Assembly (NCBI GenBank): GCA_036172665.1
Contig: CM069877.1
Coordinates: forward strand, 17,199,001-17,263,000
Source: Prosopocoilus inquinatus
Taxonomy: Eukaryota; Arthropoda; Insecta; Coleoptera; Lucanidae
DNA length: 64,000 nt
Direction: 5' to 3'
Shown here in pieces: positions 1-10,652 of this stretch (positions within the stretch are counted from its first letter, which is position 1; each line of letters begins with the position of its first letter). Position numbers and translations under genes: made by a program. The notes beneath the pieces are model-generated. The model was given only the letters and a program-made list of their open reading frames with translations, searched no databases and was not told the origin of the DNA.

Positions 1-3000
1 ACCAGTGCTCCAGGTTGGTATCCCCCGTGTTGAGCGTTGATGTCATAGTGCTCCTTCATCCGATCGCTGGCCGTCTGTATATTGTGACGCACTTGGTTGT
101 GGATATCATCCATTTTCCTGCGTAATTTGCTCACGTAATCTTCGTCGGCAGAGACTTCGCCAGGCTTCACACCAAACTTCAGGTCGCAGGGCAGTCTCGG
201 CTCTCGCCCGAATACCACTTTCGCGGGAGTCTCCCCTGTTGTCTTATGAACAGATGAGCGGTATGCCATTAGAAACAGGGGGATGTACGTGTCCCGGTCC
301 CTCTGATGATTGGAAACGACCTTGGACAAATGTCGGTTGATGGTTCTATTGAACCTTTCCACCATTCCGTCCGACTGTGGGTGAAGTGCAGTTGTTCTAG
401 TTTTTCGTACGCCGAGCAGAGTACACACGTTCTTGAACAAGGCCGATTCAAAGTTCCTTCCTTGGTCTGAATGCAGTTCCATAGGTGCACCATACCGACT
501 GATCCATTCCCTGACAAGGACTTCCGCAATAGTGACTGCCTCTTGGTTAGGTAGGGCGTAAGCTTCAACCCACTTACTAAAGTAGTCCATTACCACGACG
601 ATGTACTTGTTTCCACCATTCGTTTCTGGAAACGGGCCGGCTACATCGATGGCAACTCTCTCAAAAGGACTTACAACGTTGTAATGTCTCATGGGGGCCT
701 TACCCCGCCTGTGGGGGCCGTTACTGGCTGCGCAGACTGCACACTTTCTGCACCAATCCTTCACGTCTTCCTTGCAGTTCACCCATTAATATCTTTCGCG
801 CACCTTCTCCATAGTCTTCTTAACTCCCAGATGCCCTCCCGAAGTTCCATCGTGAAGTTCCCTCAGAACTTCTGGCACCCTATTCTTGGGGATTAGTAAC
901 TGTGTCTTCTCTTCCATGCCTTCTGGATTCTCCATGCTTCGTCTCAGAAGACCACGATCCAACACTATGGAGTCCCACTGCGCCCAGTATGATTTTACGG
1001 ACGGTGCACATGGTGCTACCTCTTCCCAGGTAGGCCTCGCGTCCCTGCTTTTCCACTCTAGCACTAATTTCAAATCCGGGTCGTTCTTCTGGTCTCTTCG
1101 CAGTTCTTCGTCTTGCCATTTGTCGTCAACTATGGCTGTCCTCGCAGTCGTGGCTACTTTCTCGTCCAAACGACTACAGTGCTTACAGTCTTCGGCACAG
1201 GGTCTTCTCGACAAAGCATCGGCATTTCGATGGCTAGTTCCTGCTCGATGCTGAATTTCAAAATCGTACTCCTGAAGTCGTTCGATCCATCGTGCAACTT
1301 GCCCTTCTGGGTTCTTGAAACGGAGAAGCCATTTTAGAGCGGCGTGGTCGGTCCTCAGCAGGAAGCGTCTACCATACAAGTACTTGTAGAAGTGTTCTAT
1401 CGTTTTTACGACGGCTAGCAATTCCCTTCTTGTGACGCAATAGTTTCGTTCCGGCTTTGATAGGACTTTACTGAAGTAGCCGATCACCTTCTCTTGCCCC
1501 TCTTGTATCTGGGAGAGTACGCCACCAATCCCAACGTTGCTAGCATCTGTGTCCACGACGAACTTGCCTTCCGGGAGAGGATAACTCAGAATAGGAGCAC
1601 TAACCAAGTACTGCTTTAGTTGTTCAAAGCCAATTTGACACTGTTGGTCCCATTCAAATGGACGACCTTCTTCAGTGAGTTTTGTCAACGGCTTAGCAAT
1701 GTCTGCAAATCCAGGAACGTAGCGCCGATAGTAAGTGCACAGGCCAAGGAAACTCCTTATTTGGTGTTTATTTCTGGGAGTTGGCCAGTCTTTCACCACC
1801 TGAATCTTCACAGGGTCCACGGCGATTCCATTTCCATTAACAATGTGCCCCAGGTAATTCACTTCCTTCTGGAACAGGTGACACTTCTTGAGGCTAAGCT
1901 TTAGTCCAGCTCCGCGAAGCCGCTGGAACACTCCTTCCAGGTTCCTTAGGTGGTCGTCGAACGTCTTTCCCACGACAATTATGTTGTCAAGGTACACCAT
2001 GCACGTTGTCCAGGACAGACCTTTCAGAACCGTCTCCATTAACCTGTCGAATGTCGCTGGGGCATTACATAATCCGAATGGCATCACTGTGAACTGCCAC
2101 AGACCCATACCAATGGAAAACGCCGTCTTTTCTCGATCTTCGGGCGCCAGCTCCACTTGCCAATATCCACTCTTTAAGTCCATAGTTGAGAAGATCTTTG
2201 AGCCGGCCAGGGTGTCCAGGGTATCATCAATCCGTGGCAGGGGATAGCTGTCCTTCTTGGTGACATTGTTGAGTAACCGGTAGTCTACACAGAACCTTGT
2301 GGACCCATCCTTCTTCTTCACAAGCACTACTGGTGACGCCCACGGGCTGCTTGATGGTTCTATTACATTATCCTTTTCCATCTCGCGAATAATGCGTTCC
2401 GCTTCCTCACGCTTCGCCAATGGTAATCGCCTTGGAGCTTGACGGATAGGTCTTTCTTCTCCAGTCTCTATTTTGTGTTTCACGACATCAGTTCTTCCCT
2501 TGGATCCATTTTCTACCTCAAATACATCTTGATAGCGGCCGATCAGATTCTTTGCTTTTGTCTTCTGGTCTGGAGTCAATTCCTGGGCTGTTGACATAAC
2601 CATTTCCCATAATTTCTTTGGGACTTTCGCTTCTGGCACGTTTGTTTCAAGTTGCCGGGAGATGGAGGACACCATGGTGCAGCTTCCCAAGATTGTTCCT
2701 TTCTTGATATTGACAGAGAAACAATTGACGTTCATCAGGCGGACAGGTACTTCCTTCTTCGCCGTCAACAACATTTTCCCAACGAGGACTCCTCTTCCAA
2801 TCTTCTGATCATCTGTATTAGGTTCAACCATAACGACCTGCCCATCTTGAAAAACACCATTCAGTTTTGCGTCGACGATAACCTCAGTCCTGCTGGGTAA
2901 TACAACGTCTTCAGAGAGGACTACTCGAGCGGCCACGTCTCCTCGTTGATGTAGAACCAACTCCTCATTATTGACCGCCATCACGCCACGCTTTAAGTCC

Positions 3001-5174
3001 AATTGAAACCCGTGGGCACACATGACGTCCATGCCCAAAATTGCCTCGTCCTCTATGTCTGCTACCAGTGCACGGTGTTTTATTGGAGTTGAACCAATGG
3101 TGATGATAACCTCTACTTCACCGTGGACAGTTGCTGATGTTCCAGTTGCAGTTTTCAGTCTCCACTTGGTCGGCTCGGTGCGTCCAGATGACTTAATGAC
3201 GTCGGGTCTTAGGATGGTCTTCGTCGCACCCGTATCCAACAACATGGTGTGAGGAATGTCATCAATGGTAACATCCACGAAGACACTGCTGGTTAACTGC
3301 CGTAGAAATATTACTTGGTTGGCTTTCGTCTTTGGGGGCCTTTGAATACGGGTCGACGTTTGCCCCTCTGCACCGACCCGGCTTAGTTTAACTGTGGCTT
3401 CCTTGGATCCTGTCTGGGCTTTGGACATCGCCTGCGAACATGTCCTTCCTCCTGGCAATTCCAGCGGCTTCTTCTGCTTGAAGACCTGTTCCACAATGCG
3501 GCGAACATCCTCGGCGGTGGCATACTCCCTGGCTCGCTCCTTTATAGTAGATCCCACCTTGGCGTTAGCGGATTCTTCCTCTTCTTCCTCTTGGAAGTCC
3601 ATAGCCGCTCGCACCTTGACATGCCCTCTTGAGACTCGTCTCGCTGCTTCAAATTCCAAGGCATAAGCCAATGCGTTCTTGGACGTCTTCGGATGGGTCA
3701 TTCTCAATGCCTGCTGGTTGTCTGGGTCACGGATTCCATCTATGAAGGTCTGCACCGTCAAACATTTGAGGAATTCAACGGGAGCTGTGGGATATGCCAA
3801 CTGGGCCAGACGCGCTACGTCCGCTTCGAATTCTTGAAGACTTTCTCCGGATTTCTGACAGCGATTCCTCAACTGCGCATGGTATACCTCGGTCAGATGG
3901 GCCTGTCCGTAACGCATTTCCATCCTATTCACCAGCTTGTCGAAGTCTTCTTGTTCCTCTGGCGGCATCGTCTGTAGCACATCGATAGCGTCTCCTCTCA
4001 AGGCCACAATTAACGAAGTGGCTTTTTCGCTGGCCGTCCATCTGTTTGCCTTTGCTGCTGCTTCGAACTGTTTGAAGTAGTTGGGCCAAGAAGATTTTCC
4101 ATCGAACGTCGGTGGTTTTATTTTTAATTTCGAATTTTCTGCTGGTCCTTCCACAATTCGGGTTTCATTATTTTCTAGTGTTTCTACTGGTGGCTGATCC
4201 CTGAACACTCGCAACCCCGCCATGATTTGTTCCAGACTTTTGATTTTGTTATCCTGCTGAAATATTATTTCCTCCACATTTTCTTGCAGGTTCTTTGTTT
4301 CTTCTGATATTTTTGCCACTAATTTATCTTCGAGTCCTTTTGTTTGTTCTAGAAATTTCTCGTCAAAATTTCTGGAGTGCTCTCGAAATTTCTCATCTAA
4401 GTCTCTAGATTGTTCCAACAATTTATTCTGTAATTTGTCCAAATTTCCAGATTGTTCTAGAAGCTTCTCCTCTAAATTTCTGGATTGTTCCATCAATTTA
4501 GTTTGCAACTCGTCTTTGAAGTTTACAGATTGTTCTCGAAGTTCGTCCTTGAAATTTCCAGATTGTTCTAGAAGCTTCTCCTCTAAATTTCTGGATTGTT
4601 CTCGAAGTTCGTCCTTGAAATTTCCAGATTGTTCTAGAAGCTCTTCCTCTAAATTTCTGGATTGTTCTCGAAGTTTCTCTAAATTTCCAGACTGTTCTTG
4701 AAACTTCTCGTCCAAATTTCTGGATTGTTCTCGAAGTTCGTCCTTGAAATTTCCAGATTGTTCTAGAAGCTTTTCCTCTAAATTTCTGGATTGTTCTCGA
4801 AGTTTCTCTAAATTTCCAGACTGTTCTTGAAACTTCTCGTCCAAATTTCTGGATTGTTCTCGAAGTTCGTCCTTGAAATTTCCAGATTGTTCTAGAAGTT
4901 TTTTCTCTAAATTTCCAGACTGTTCTTGAAACTTCTCGTCCATATTTTTGGATTGTTCTCGAAATTCATCCTTCAAGATTTTATTAAAATCGGCGGGACC
5001 ACACGAAATTTCGAAAAGGAACGTCTCTGGATCTTCACCAGCTGTCAACAAATCGCATCGGAGACGCTGTTGAAGTGTGCCTTTCAAACCACCGGTTTCT
5101 AACTCTCGTTCTTCCAATTCGGTTTTTAATTCGGCCACTTTTAAGTCTTTCAACAACACTTTTCTCGTAGCCAT
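1..5174 (-). pseudogene. Gag-Pol polyprotein pseudogene of gypsy copy 1
   Basis: A single open frame of 1462 residues runs from the ATG at 5174 to an in-frame TAA at 786-788, just after the integrase zinc-binding region. The same frame then appears to continue towards position 1, so this is one reading frame with a nonsense mutation. Visible parts are a SAP-like N-terminus, an 11-12-residue coiled-coil repeat tract (about 4330-4970), the gag core, a protease with a DTGATK motif, RT, RNase H (DTDASN) and the integrase HHCC region. Unlike copy 2, gag and pol are fused: relative to copy 2, 8 nt are missing near 3466, which removes the first cysteine of the zinc knuckle and puts gag into the pol frame. 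The RT motif reads YLDN instead of YLDD (codon 1983-1985). The integrase stretch that is out of frame in copy 2 is in frame here. Confidence 0.9.
4330..4970 (-). repeat. Coding minisatellite in Gag (coiled-coil repeats), expanded
   Basis: Roughly 33-36-nt units encode variants of EQSRNLEEKLL and EQSGNFKDELR repeated more than fifteen times. The same place in copy 2 (about 34945-35125) has only about six or seven units. The units look like a hendecad-type coiled coil, probably for Gag multimerisation (inference). Confidence 0.85.
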
Positions 5175-5252
5175 TGTTTTTTCCGATACTGTACTTATTT
5201 AATAATCTGATTAAATTTAATTTACTTTAAATTGTTTATTTATTTGCACAAA

Positions 5253-5269
5253 CCCGCACACCGACACCA
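5253..5269 (-). other. Primer binding site of gypsy copy 1
   Basis: It lies 1-2 nt inside the 5' LTR on the minus strand and starts TGGTGTCGGTGTGCGGG. TGG complements the CCA end of a tRNA, as expected for a reverse transcription primer site. I could not name the tRNA. Confidence 0.6.
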
Positions 5270-5270
5270 C

Positions 5271-5619
5271 TGTTACGTTTCTAGGGTTTAAATTTATTTA
5301 TTTAAACGAATAAAACACTCGATAAAAACTTAACCGTAATTTAATAAAGCTTAAAAACTAATTTATTTGTAACAATTTATTTTCACACTAAAATCTAACT
5401 TCGACGATCGCTGTTCGAATTCGACTGACTGGTGAGTCAACTCCGGGCGATTTTATATCATTTGCTGCCGTCTGGAATTCGCGACGCTGGAAGATTCGAG
5501 TTTGTTCCATCGCCGGAAAAGTCTAGGCTGTTCGATGTCGACCCCGGTGGCGTGGCAGCCAATGACGCATAACGAACCGACTTCTTAACGTCTTGAGCTA
5601 AGCCGGGTGGCGCGCCACA
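5271..5619 (-). repeat. 5' LTR of gypsy copy 1
   Basis: It runs from TGTGGCGCGCC at 5619 (minus strand) to GTAACA at 5271, with TG...CA ends, about 349 bp. The downstream half is nearly the same as the 326-bp LTRs of copy 2. The upstream half (U3) differs by many substitutions and some extra length. The target duplication cannot be tested because the other end is outside the window. Confidence 0.88.
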
Positions 5620-6005
5620 TTATATTTTAATAGATCATTATCGCTGACTTATAACCGCAAAATATGAAATATAAATTCAAAGAGGAAATCCGTACACTTT
5701 TAATGAAATTGTTGCCTGAATCTCCCTGTATACATTGTTTACAACCGGAGAACTTGATTTTTTGGAATAAAGCTAACATAAACTATGATTTTTGAACCTG
5801 TTCTTTTTCTTTTTGAGGTCGCACATTTTCGAAGAGAAACATCTTCATATTTCATAAATTGATATCCTAAAGCAGTCGAAGGTGCTGTAATTGTTGGAAT
5901 AATTTTCTGTGGGAATAAATCTATGACCGTACTAGACATGCTATTTTGAAAATCACCGATATTTATAGGATCTACAATTTAAATATGGAATTTGTTTACT
6001 ATTAT
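5620..6005. other. AT-rich spacer, nothing recognised
   Basis: Next to the LTR of copy 1. A 66-residue open frame on the minus strand (5739-5939) has no family I recognise and I do not call it a gene. Confidence 0.5.
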
Positions 6006-6990
6006 TTCATATACAAAGTCTCCCAAGCTTTTAGGGAAAGGAACATACATACAAACAGTCTGAAAATTAATACACTGCCCTAGGAGAAACTGACTTTTTA
6101 AGACTAAAATATTTTCACATTTATATCACTTCCGGTTATGCCGGAAGTCGCCATTAACTTTCTTATTTTAAACAGAATGCTACATTTTTTATTGCAAATT
6201 CCGATTCTGTACATTATTCTAATTAAAAATTGTTAAGACTTCCCTACACTCAAATGTAACAGTTTTTGAAATATCTTGAAATTTCTTAAAAGAAATATTT
6301 CGGTAACTTCATTTAAGAAATTGTAATTACACTATCAAATTTCAAGATTCGAGTTGCTTGTGGTTTGAGAGAATAACGTTCAGCCTTTCAAATCATATCC
6401 CAGTTATTCCTGAAAAATTCACAGGTTGGTTAAAATGCGGTGTCAAACCTTGTTACGATTAACTGCCCAAAACTCAGTTTTCGTAAATGGAACACCGTGC
6501 ATATTTTTGCATCATGTAATACAGAATCAAATTCTACATCGATTAGTGGTAGCATTTCCTATACCTATTTTTTTAGTTTTCTTGTTATTTATTACAAAAA
6601 AAAAACAGTCCTGTAAATATTATTACTCAAAATGGCGAGGATTTCACAGATCAAAAATTTGAATGCTTTCATATTTAACAAGCTTAAGGCTTTGGTAAAA
6701 TCTATGAATTTGTCTTTAATCAATACTAGTAGTCAGCAGTGTGCGTTCCATACGATTATTATTTCTAAGAATTTGAATGAAAGTTTATAAAGTATTTTAG
6801 TTATGTTTATGGTTTGCAATATCTACAAATAAAGGCAATTTCAAACATCCTGTAATTTGGAAGTAGGTTATTATTGTAGGTTATTATTAAATGATAACCA
6901 ACTTCAATTACAAATTTTGTAACTTGGGATTTTAAAAAATGTATTTTGCCACCAACCTGACAATAAAATTGTGAGTGTTTTAATGTCCTT
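6006..6990 (+). repeat. Dispersed repeat family A, copy 1
   Basis: About 980 bp, matched collinearly by 28905-29880 in the same orientation. Shared blocks include a segment before CACTTCCGG, the segment AAATGGAACAC with CATATTTTTGCATCATG, and the end GCCACCAACCTGACAA. A 78-residue open frame inside (6426-6662) has a related frame in the other copy (29334-29561), but both are hydrophobic, short and start differently. This is probably a non-autonomous element. Confidence 0.75.
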
Positions 6991-7035
6991 AGTTATCAAT
7001 AATTGTTTCATATAATGGCATATGTAATAGGTATA

Positions 7036-7127
7036 AGGAATGCTAGTACTAATCGGTGTAGAATCTGATTCTGTGTCTCATGATACAAAAATATACAAGG
7101 TGTTCCATTTATAAAAACTGAGTTTTG
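7036..7127 (-). repeat. Inverted fragment of dispersed repeat A
   Basis: This stretch is the reverse complement of about 6465-6560 with roughly 80-90% identity by eye, including GGTGTTCCATTTA and AAAACTGAGTTTTGG. It abuts the mariner pseudogene. Confidence 0.7.
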
Positions 7128-7917
7128 GACAGTCCAACATTATCAACTGTTTGACGGGCTGAGTGAAAGCTGGCGTTGTCATGATGGAGAATAATTCGTC
7201 GATTTCGATTGTTTCTTCTTATTTGATCGATGACTTTCGGCAAACAAATTGTAGTATACCAATCAGCATTCACGGTTTTTTGTCCTATAAAGCCATGGTT
7301 GCTACATGTCCAAAGGAACAAGCAATCATTTACTTCGCAGCACTGCGTGAATGGACAACTTTTGTTGATTTTGGTTCATTTTGAAATACCCAAACGGTAG
7401 ATTGTTGTTTACTTTCTGGCACGTACGAATAGATCCACGTTTCGTCACCAGTAACGATGTTATAAACTAAATTTGAACGACTTTCATTGAATTTCTTGAG
7501 CATTTCTTCGCACCATTTGACACGACCCTGCTTTTGGGTTTGTGTTAAATTGTGTGGGATCCAACGACTACAAAGCTTTCGTACGTTCAAATGATCATGC
7601 AAAATCTGGTGTATTGCTTTCATGTCAATGCGTAAGGATGTTTGAATCTCACGATATGTCACATGTCGATCTCGCTCAAACATTTCACTCACAGCATCTA
7701 CATTAGTGGCAACAACAGATGTTGATGGACGACCTTCACGAAATTCGTCACTGAGAGAGGTACGTCCACGCTGGAATTCGGCAAACCAATTATAAACACT
7801 GCTCTTTTATGGTGCTTCATCTCCAAAAGCCAAATGAAGCCGGCATTGTTTCGGCGTTAGACCACATTTGAAATTGTAAAAAATCATGGCACGAAAATTT
7901 TCACGCGAGATTTCCAT
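7128..7917 (-). pseudogene. Mariner transposase pseudogene
   Basis: The reading starts at the ATG at 7917 on the minus strand. It shows the N-terminal mariner helix-turn-helix region, then the motif VTGDETWIYSY (first catalytic Asp) and later HHDNASFHSA (second catalytic Asp), as in DD34D mariner transposases. The frame is broken by a TAA near 7808, more stops around 7320-7260, and at least one frame change. The longest remaining open piece is 7330-7692. The C-terminal end is lost at the junction with the repeat fragment at 7127. This is a dead copy. Confidence 0.88.
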
Positions 7918-8057
7918 GTTTACACAAAATTACTTTTTCTCAAATGCTGTACAAACAAAACTAGTTCACTTGAATAGGAACTGTCAATAGAATTATAGGC
8001 GAAAAACGTCATTTTTTTCAAATATGACAGTTGATAAACGCTAACAATTCCAGACCT

Positions 8058-8216
8058 AGTAGATTCCAGAAAATTTTTCAGCGGCCCACGTACTATGCAG
8101 GCATGGAAGACCTGTTTAAGGAGTGCAAAAGATTTTATTTCGACACCGACTGTGTCAGACAAAATATTCTTCTCGAGAATGCTGAAACGTTGATGTCTGA
8201 TCCGCGACATGTCTGA
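8058..8216 (+). CDS. Possible terminal exon of a host gene (weak)
   Basis: After an AG acceptor-like site (GTAGATTCCAG, ending near 8068) an open frame of about 49 codons runs to a TGA at 8214-8216. It is less AT-rich than its surroundings. An AATAAA polyadenylation signal follows at about 8473. I do not recognise the peptide, which ends MSDPRHV. No upstream exon was found, so this could be chance or a repeat fragment. Confidence 0.22.
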   Translation, partial: SRFQKIFQRPTYYAGMEDLFKECKRFYFDTDCVRQNILLENAETLMSDPRHV

Positions 8217-8619
8217 GCGGAGCGGATCCTATAATTATAAATACTTGCATTTAAAATGCACTTAGAAATATTGGAACTTTCTGAAACACTACGATCCCGG
8301 TCCGTGTTTGAACGAATAATATAAAACAGGCTTAAGTGTGTTGATTTAGCGACCTTAATTGTAAGCGCCTTTAACATTGCCTTGGGTATCTGGATTAGTA
8401 TTTAATTTGTGGTTTTGATATTTCTCCAAGTGTGATATTTTATTGTTTTTATCGATATTTGTAAAAAAAAAGTAAATAAAATTGCTCCGTAAGAGATGAG
8501 GTAAGCGTATTTAATAGTTTTTATTTTAATTTAAGGCTTTTATGGTCTCATATTATACATGTTGTAGGAATATGGGGCGCGACTTTAAAAAAATCAGTCA
8601 GCCATTGAATTACAGACGT

Positions 8620-9000
8620 TCAGGGCTATTCTGTAACATTGATATGCATATCAAATGATATGGACTTCAGTAACTGAAGAGAACTTGTTACGATTTCATA
8701 ATATTTCACGTTGATTGCCGACCGCAAATTGAAGAGAGATGCATATTATCTTGATATCACACTTTATACGGATCGTAAATTGTTATGAAATTGTTTACAC
8801 AATACCGATTTTGTAAGGTCACTTGAAACATAGCAATATCAAGTCCATATCAATGTTACAGAATAGACTCCATTAACTCGAGATCACACTAAAAATGAAT
8901 TGCAAGATATTACGAAACTATTTACAGAATGCCATTTTTGCAAGGTCACTTGAAATATAGTAATATCAAGTCCATATCAATGTTACAGAATAGACCCCGT
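8620..9000. mobile_element. Short foldback MITE with internal duplication
   Basis: The left end reads CTATTCTGTAACATTGATAT and the right end carries its reverse complement (ATATCAATGTTACAGAATAG). Inside, a unit of roughly 118 bp is duplicated: about 8755-8872 resembles about 8885-8998, each with AAGGTCACTTGAAA and AAGTCCATATCAATG. No coding sequence. Confidence 0.7.
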
Positions 9001-9640
9001 TGTTCCCTTAAAAATAATTTATGTAATATAATTTGTTATTGCTTTGAAGTATTTGGAGTATTAAAAAAGTTGTAAGTAGGTCATGAGAAAATAAGCAAGA
9101 AGTTTGGAAGAAAGATTTTTGAACTTTATTTACATATATTGAAAAATAATTCCTAGATAAACATTAGAAAGCCTACTAGAAAACATATTAAACTTGTTAA
9201 AGCGTTTTAAAGCGCAAATCAATAAAACAACGTAAATCTCATTGATTCAACTGATTGAAATCAAACATAAGCTTCCGTGAAGAATGAAAAGTTCCACAGT
9301 TATTATATTTTAGCTAAATTACTGTGTACACAACGAAGAACTACTATTTCAGCAAAACACTTTTTGCCCGTTGGAAAGCATTTCGTGTGTCCTGTAATGA
9401 TTTTTTTCCTTGTGTAATATCTCGCATCTGTCTTGAAAGGTACTCAACAGTCGTGCTTTTTTCAACTGACCGACAGGCTCTCAGCTGATCCGATCAGCAC
9501 CGATTACTTAAATAAAACACCGTGTTTTTGAAATTAATTCGCAATTGAATCTGATGGATCAGATTAGTTAAAGTGCAGGTCAGACAAGTTACATTTTCAA
9601 AAGAACACGACTTATATCATTTCTGACATAATCTTGATTT
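9001..9640. other. AT-rich stretch, nothing recognised
   Basis: No open frame of note, no clear terminal repeats and no local duplication seen. Confidence 0.5.
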
Positions 9641-9644
9641 AGAT

Positions 9645-10075
9645 AGTTCCATTCTTCCCCCCACTCTAATGGCCAATTGATTTAAAGCTATTGCTGGAGG
9701 CAGGGTTGTACGCAAAGAGAACCCGATAAGGTCCCAACCACGCAATCCTATTTCGATTTGAGATTCTAGCAGGGCAGTCTAAAATCCTCATCCCGACTTC
9801 ATTAATGTTTTCTTGCACAATCCCAGTAATGACAGTCGCGCGTTATTTTGCATTAATAGGAATTCAGGACCACTGAATGGTACATGGGGTACAACACGTG
9901 GTTCAGAAACTGCCATGGTGTACCTATGAGCAGTTACAGCACCATTATTCACACCCACTAACTCTATGCGCACCTTTAAAGATACCCTGTCCCAGACCAA
10001 AACGGAACCGCTGCCGAAATTTGACGTATTTCTAAAATTGCATTGTGGATACCACTCGCCATCTCTTGTGGACAC
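9645..10075 (-). pseudogene. Tc1-like transposase fragment
   Basis: The minus-strand reading from 10075 gives the central DDE region of a Tc1-type transposase: a GSGSVLVW block, then FLLMQNNARL, where the family has a D in the position of the second N. This is followed, after stops at about 9785, by a degenerate WDLLG...LPP...LNQLA block typical of the C-terminal part. The N-terminal DNA-binding part is missing and the second catalytic Asp is changed to Asn. It is a dead fragment. Confidence 0.82.
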
Positions 10076-10342
10076 TAGTATGAACTAAACAAACAGAACT
10101 CTGACTCCTTTGCAAACAAATTTTTGGCCCAGTTATAAGCGTTCCAATCAATTCTTGGACAAATTGCTATTTTGGTAGATGATGTTCCTTGGTGTTTAAG
10201 GGACTTTTATAGGGTACTCTAGTGTGATTTTCCAAATCATGAAGACAATTTCTTGTGGTTTTTGTGGCAATTTGGACATTCATTGCATTGTACAATTAAA
10301 TTTTCAACATTATCGTGCAATGTCGGGTACGCAGGGCACTTA

Positions 10343-10649
10343 GGGCCAGTTGTACGAAGGCGGTTTAAACTCAAGTTTAACTGAACCAGATTTAAAGGAA
10401 ACCAAATCGCATGAAATTTTATTTATGAATGCATTAATTTCCATACGTCCTTAAGGCCCAGTTTTACAATGACGGTTTAACTTTGAGCCGAAGCTTAAAA
10501 TCCTTCATAACAATTGTTGAAATAATCGTTGTTAAAGGTTTAAGCCTTTAAGAATTTGTAAAACTGGACCTAAGAGTCTATGCGAATTTGTTTACTTTAA
10601 ACCTGATTCAGTTAAACTTGAGTTTAAACCGTCTTTATTCAACTGGCTC
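10343..10649. mobile_element. MITE with TTA target duplication (Harbinger/Tourist-like)
   Basis: 307 bp. The left end GGGCCAGTTGTACGAAGG and the right end, inverted, GAGCCAGTTGAATAAAG begin inverted repeats of about 45 bp that share GGTTTAAACTCAAGTTTAA. It is flanked by TTA at 10340-10342 and 10650-10652. A three-base TWA duplication is the habit of PIF/Harbinger elements. It contains a second MITE. Confidence 0.8.
10455..10570. mobile_element. Second MITE nested in the first
   Basis: 116 bp with ends GGCCCAGTTTTACAA and, inverted, GGTCCAGTTTTACAA. It is flanked by TAA on both sides (10452-10454 and 10571-10573). Confidence 0.75.
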
Positions 10650-10652
10650 TTA

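Larger units (their letters stand above)
1..5619 (-). mobile_element. Gypsy (Ty3-type) LTR retrotransposon, copy 1, cut by the left window edge
   Basis: Read on the minus strand, this holds a 5' LTR (5271-5619), a primer binding site next to it, and gag-pol coding sequence running to position 1, where the integrase C-terminal region is cut by the window edge. It is closely similar at the protein level to the complete copy at 34306-40659, but the upstream (U3) part of its LTR is clearly diverged. Domains in order are a SAP-like N-terminus, a long coiled coil, a retrotransposon gag core, protease, reverse transcriptase, RNase H and integrase. The distal end, where copy 2 carries its macro domain, lies outside the window. 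It is inactive as read: stop codon at 786-788, altered RT catalytic motif, and an 8-nt deletion in the zinc knuckle. Confidence 0.93.

Noticed and set aside
269..568. Open frame on the minus strand inside gypsy copy 1
   Set aside because: It is a wrong-frame reading of integrase sequence; the true frame is the one continuous with pol.
6426..6662. Shared short open frame in both copies of repeat A
   Set aside because: The frames differ in start and end and contain low-complexity hydrophobic runs; probably a by-product of the repeat.
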